Shown here one piece after another: positions 5,792 through 7,057 of a DNA stretch of 7,057 nucleotides. The stretch spans positions 1 through 7,057 of the forward strand of contig SFHH01000107.1 of the NCBI GenBank assembly GCA_004555735.1. Reading direction: 5' to 3'. Every line of letters begins with the position of its first letter. Within the stretch, counting starts at the first letter, position 1. The notes beneath the pieces were generated by a model. The model did no database searches. It was given only the letters and a program-made list of their open reading frames with translations, and was not told the origin of the DNA. The stretch comes from Acidaminococcus fermentans. Lineage in GTDB: Bacteria; Bacillota_C; Negativicutes; Acidaminococcales; Acidaminococcaceae. Position numbers and translations under genes: made by a program.

Positions 5792-7057
5792 ATGGAAAAG
5801 ACGGATAAAAGATATCAGACCTATGTACAGATCCTGAAGGAAGAACTGGTACCTGCCATGGGCTGCACAGAACCCATTGCCATCGCCTATGCAGCAGCAA
5901 AAGCGCGGGAAATCTTGGACTCACTGCCGGACAAGGTGGAAATCGGCGTCAGCGGCAACATCATCAAGAACGTGAAGAGCGTGGTGGTGCCCAATACCGA
6001 CAGCCTGAAAGGCATCCAGGCTGCGGCAGCCGCCGGTATCGTAGGGGGCAAATCCAAAAAGCAGCTGGAAGTCATTGCAGAAGTGACTCCGGAACAGAAA
6101 CGGAACATGAAAGAATTCCTGAAGGTCATGCCCATCCAGGTGGAGGCCGTAGACAACGGTCTGATTTTCGACATCATCGTCAAACTCTATAAGGGAGACC
6201 ATTCTGCCCTGGTGCGGATCGCCCAGTACCACACCAACATCGTCCTGATCCAGAAGGATGAAAAGACCCTTTATGAAGCCAAAAAGGACGGCGGCGCCGG
6301 CTGTCAAGATGAAACCAAGGAAGTGGGCCTGGCGGACAAGAATCTGCTGAACATCAAAGATATCTTGGATTTTGCCAACACCTGTGACATCGAAGATGTG
6401 AAGCCCATGTTGGATCCCCAGATCCAGTGCAACACTGCCATCTCGGAAGAAGGGCTCCTGGGGAACTACGGGGCCAACATCGGTTCCGTGCTGCTGAAGA
6501 CCTACGGCAGTGACATCAAGAACCGTGCGGTGGCCAAGGCGGCAGCCGGTTCCGATGCCCGGATGAACGGCTGCGAACTGCCCGTTGTGATCAATTCTGG
6601 CAGCGGCAACCAGGGAATCACCGTATCCGTCCCTGTCATCGAATACGCCAAGGAACTGAATGTGGACAAGGAAAAACTGTACCGGGCCCTGGCCCTGTCC
6701 AACCTGATTGCCATCCATGAAAAGACAGGCATCGGCCGGCTGTCCGCCTACTGCGGGGCCGTCAGCGCCGGGTGCGCCGCCGGCTGCGGCATCGCCTACC
6801 TCCACGGAGATGGGTACGAAGCCATTTCCCATACCCTGGTGAACTCCCTGGCCATTGTGTCCGGGATCATCTGCGATGGGGCCAAGGCCTCTTGCGCCGC
6901 CAAAATCGCCTCCAGCGTGGAAGCCGGGATCCTGGGCTATTCCATGTACAAGAGTGGCAACGAATTCAAGAGCGGGGACGGTATTGTGAACAATGGGGTG
7001 GAAGCCACCATCCGCAATGTCAGCCAGCTGGGCAGGGAAGGCATGCGGGAAACCGAC
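5792..7057 (+). CDS. cyuA: L-cysteine desulfidase family protein (CdsB/CyuA-like), 3' end outside window
   Basis: The frame opens at ATG 5792 after GGGGAG (5780-5785) and runs 422 codons with no stop to the right edge, so a few C-terminal residues are missing. It carries the canonical family motifs: PAMGCTEPIAIAYAA (21-35) with Cys25, NSGSGNQGI (268-276), GRLSAYCG (315-322) with Cys321, and ICDGAKASCAAK (360-371) with Cys361 and Cys368. The 40- and 7-residue spacing of the last three equals that recalled for the [4Fe-4S] ligands of Methanocaldococcus jannaschii CdsB, and Cys25 carries even the same number. The expected reaction is L-cysteine to pyruvate, ammonia and H2S in the cytoplasm, with 2-aminoacrylate as intermediate. 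Automatic annotation often calls this family L-serine ammonia-lyase alpha, and serine use cannot be excluded. It starts 14 bases after the GNAT stop and is a distant paralogue of the gene at 3980. Confidence 0.9.
   Translation, partial: MEKTDKRYQTYVQILKEELVPAMGCTEPIAIAYAAAKAREILDSLPDKVEIGVSGNIIKNVKSVVVPNTDSLKGIQAAAAAGIVGGKSKKQLEVIAEVTPEQKRNMKEFLKVMPIQVEAVDNGLIFDIIVKLYKGDHSALVRIAQYHTNIVLIQKDEKTLYEAKKDGGAGCQDETKEVGLADKNLLNIKDILDFANTCDIEDVKPMLDPQIQCNTAISEEGLLGNYGANIGSVLLKTYGSDIKNRAVAKAAAGSDARMNGCELPVVINSGSGNQGITVSVPVIEYAKELNVDKEKLYRALALSNLIAIHEKTGIGRLSAYCGAVSAGCAAGCGIAYLHGDGYEAISHTLVNSLAIVSGIICDGAKASCAAKIASSVEAGILGYSMYKSGNEFKSGDGIVNNGVEATIRNVSQLGREGMRETD

Noticed and set aside
5148..5924. A 258-codon minus-strand open frame opposite the GNAT gene
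   Set aside because: It is antisense to a clear acetyltransferase with motif A and has no recognisable domain of its own.

Overview
The window is a compact, mostly plus-strand gene cluster that looks like a neutral or sulfur amino-acid uptake and degradation locus from an anaerobic member of the Bacillota. The inference rests on strong AGGAGG-type ribosome binding sites, moderately high GC with CGG and CTG codon preference, oxygen-sensitive [4Fe-4S] lyase families and short intergenic gaps. An amino-acid-fermenting Negativicute such as Acidaminococcus would fit, but genus is a guess. No rRNA, tRNA, CRISPR array, insertion sequence or phage gene is visible.

Layout. Positions 1-428 on the minus strand hold the 5' part of an XRE-type helix-turn-helix regulator, cut by the window edge. 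A divergent intergenic region (429-657) carries a perfect 8+8 bp inverted repeat overlapping candidate promoters in both directions. It also carries a 21-codon leader-like ORF (539-604) and a small hairpin before the first structural gene. The plus strand then reads ridA (658-1035), a MalY/PatB-type PLP C-S lyase or aminotransferase (1092-2267) and a DAACS-family sodium-coupled amino-acid symporter (2283-3581). An extended -10 promoter at about 3587-3595 precedes a small glutaredoxin-like gene (3634-3885). After a short repeat and a strong GC hairpin (3893-3952) come a cysteine desulfidase-family protein (3980-5281), a GNAT acetyltransferase (5283-5777) and a second cysteine desulfidase-family protein (5792 to the right edge, truncated).

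How the genes fit together. The symporter would import a neutral amino acid such as serine, cysteine or a related compound. The PatB-like lyase and the CdsB/CyuA-type iron-sulfur enzyme would eliminate H2S (or water, or another beta-leaving group), leaving 2-aminoacrylate. RidA would hydrolyse that reactive enamine/imine to pyruvate and ammonia. The divergent regulator is the obvious candidate controller. The most notable points are: the first desulfidase paralogue has Val where the second has the proposed catalytic-base Cys25, although it keeps the three probable cluster cysteines; the transporter has Ala in place of the Arg that reads the acidic side chain in glutamate/aspartate carriers; and the ridA leader region looks regulatory.
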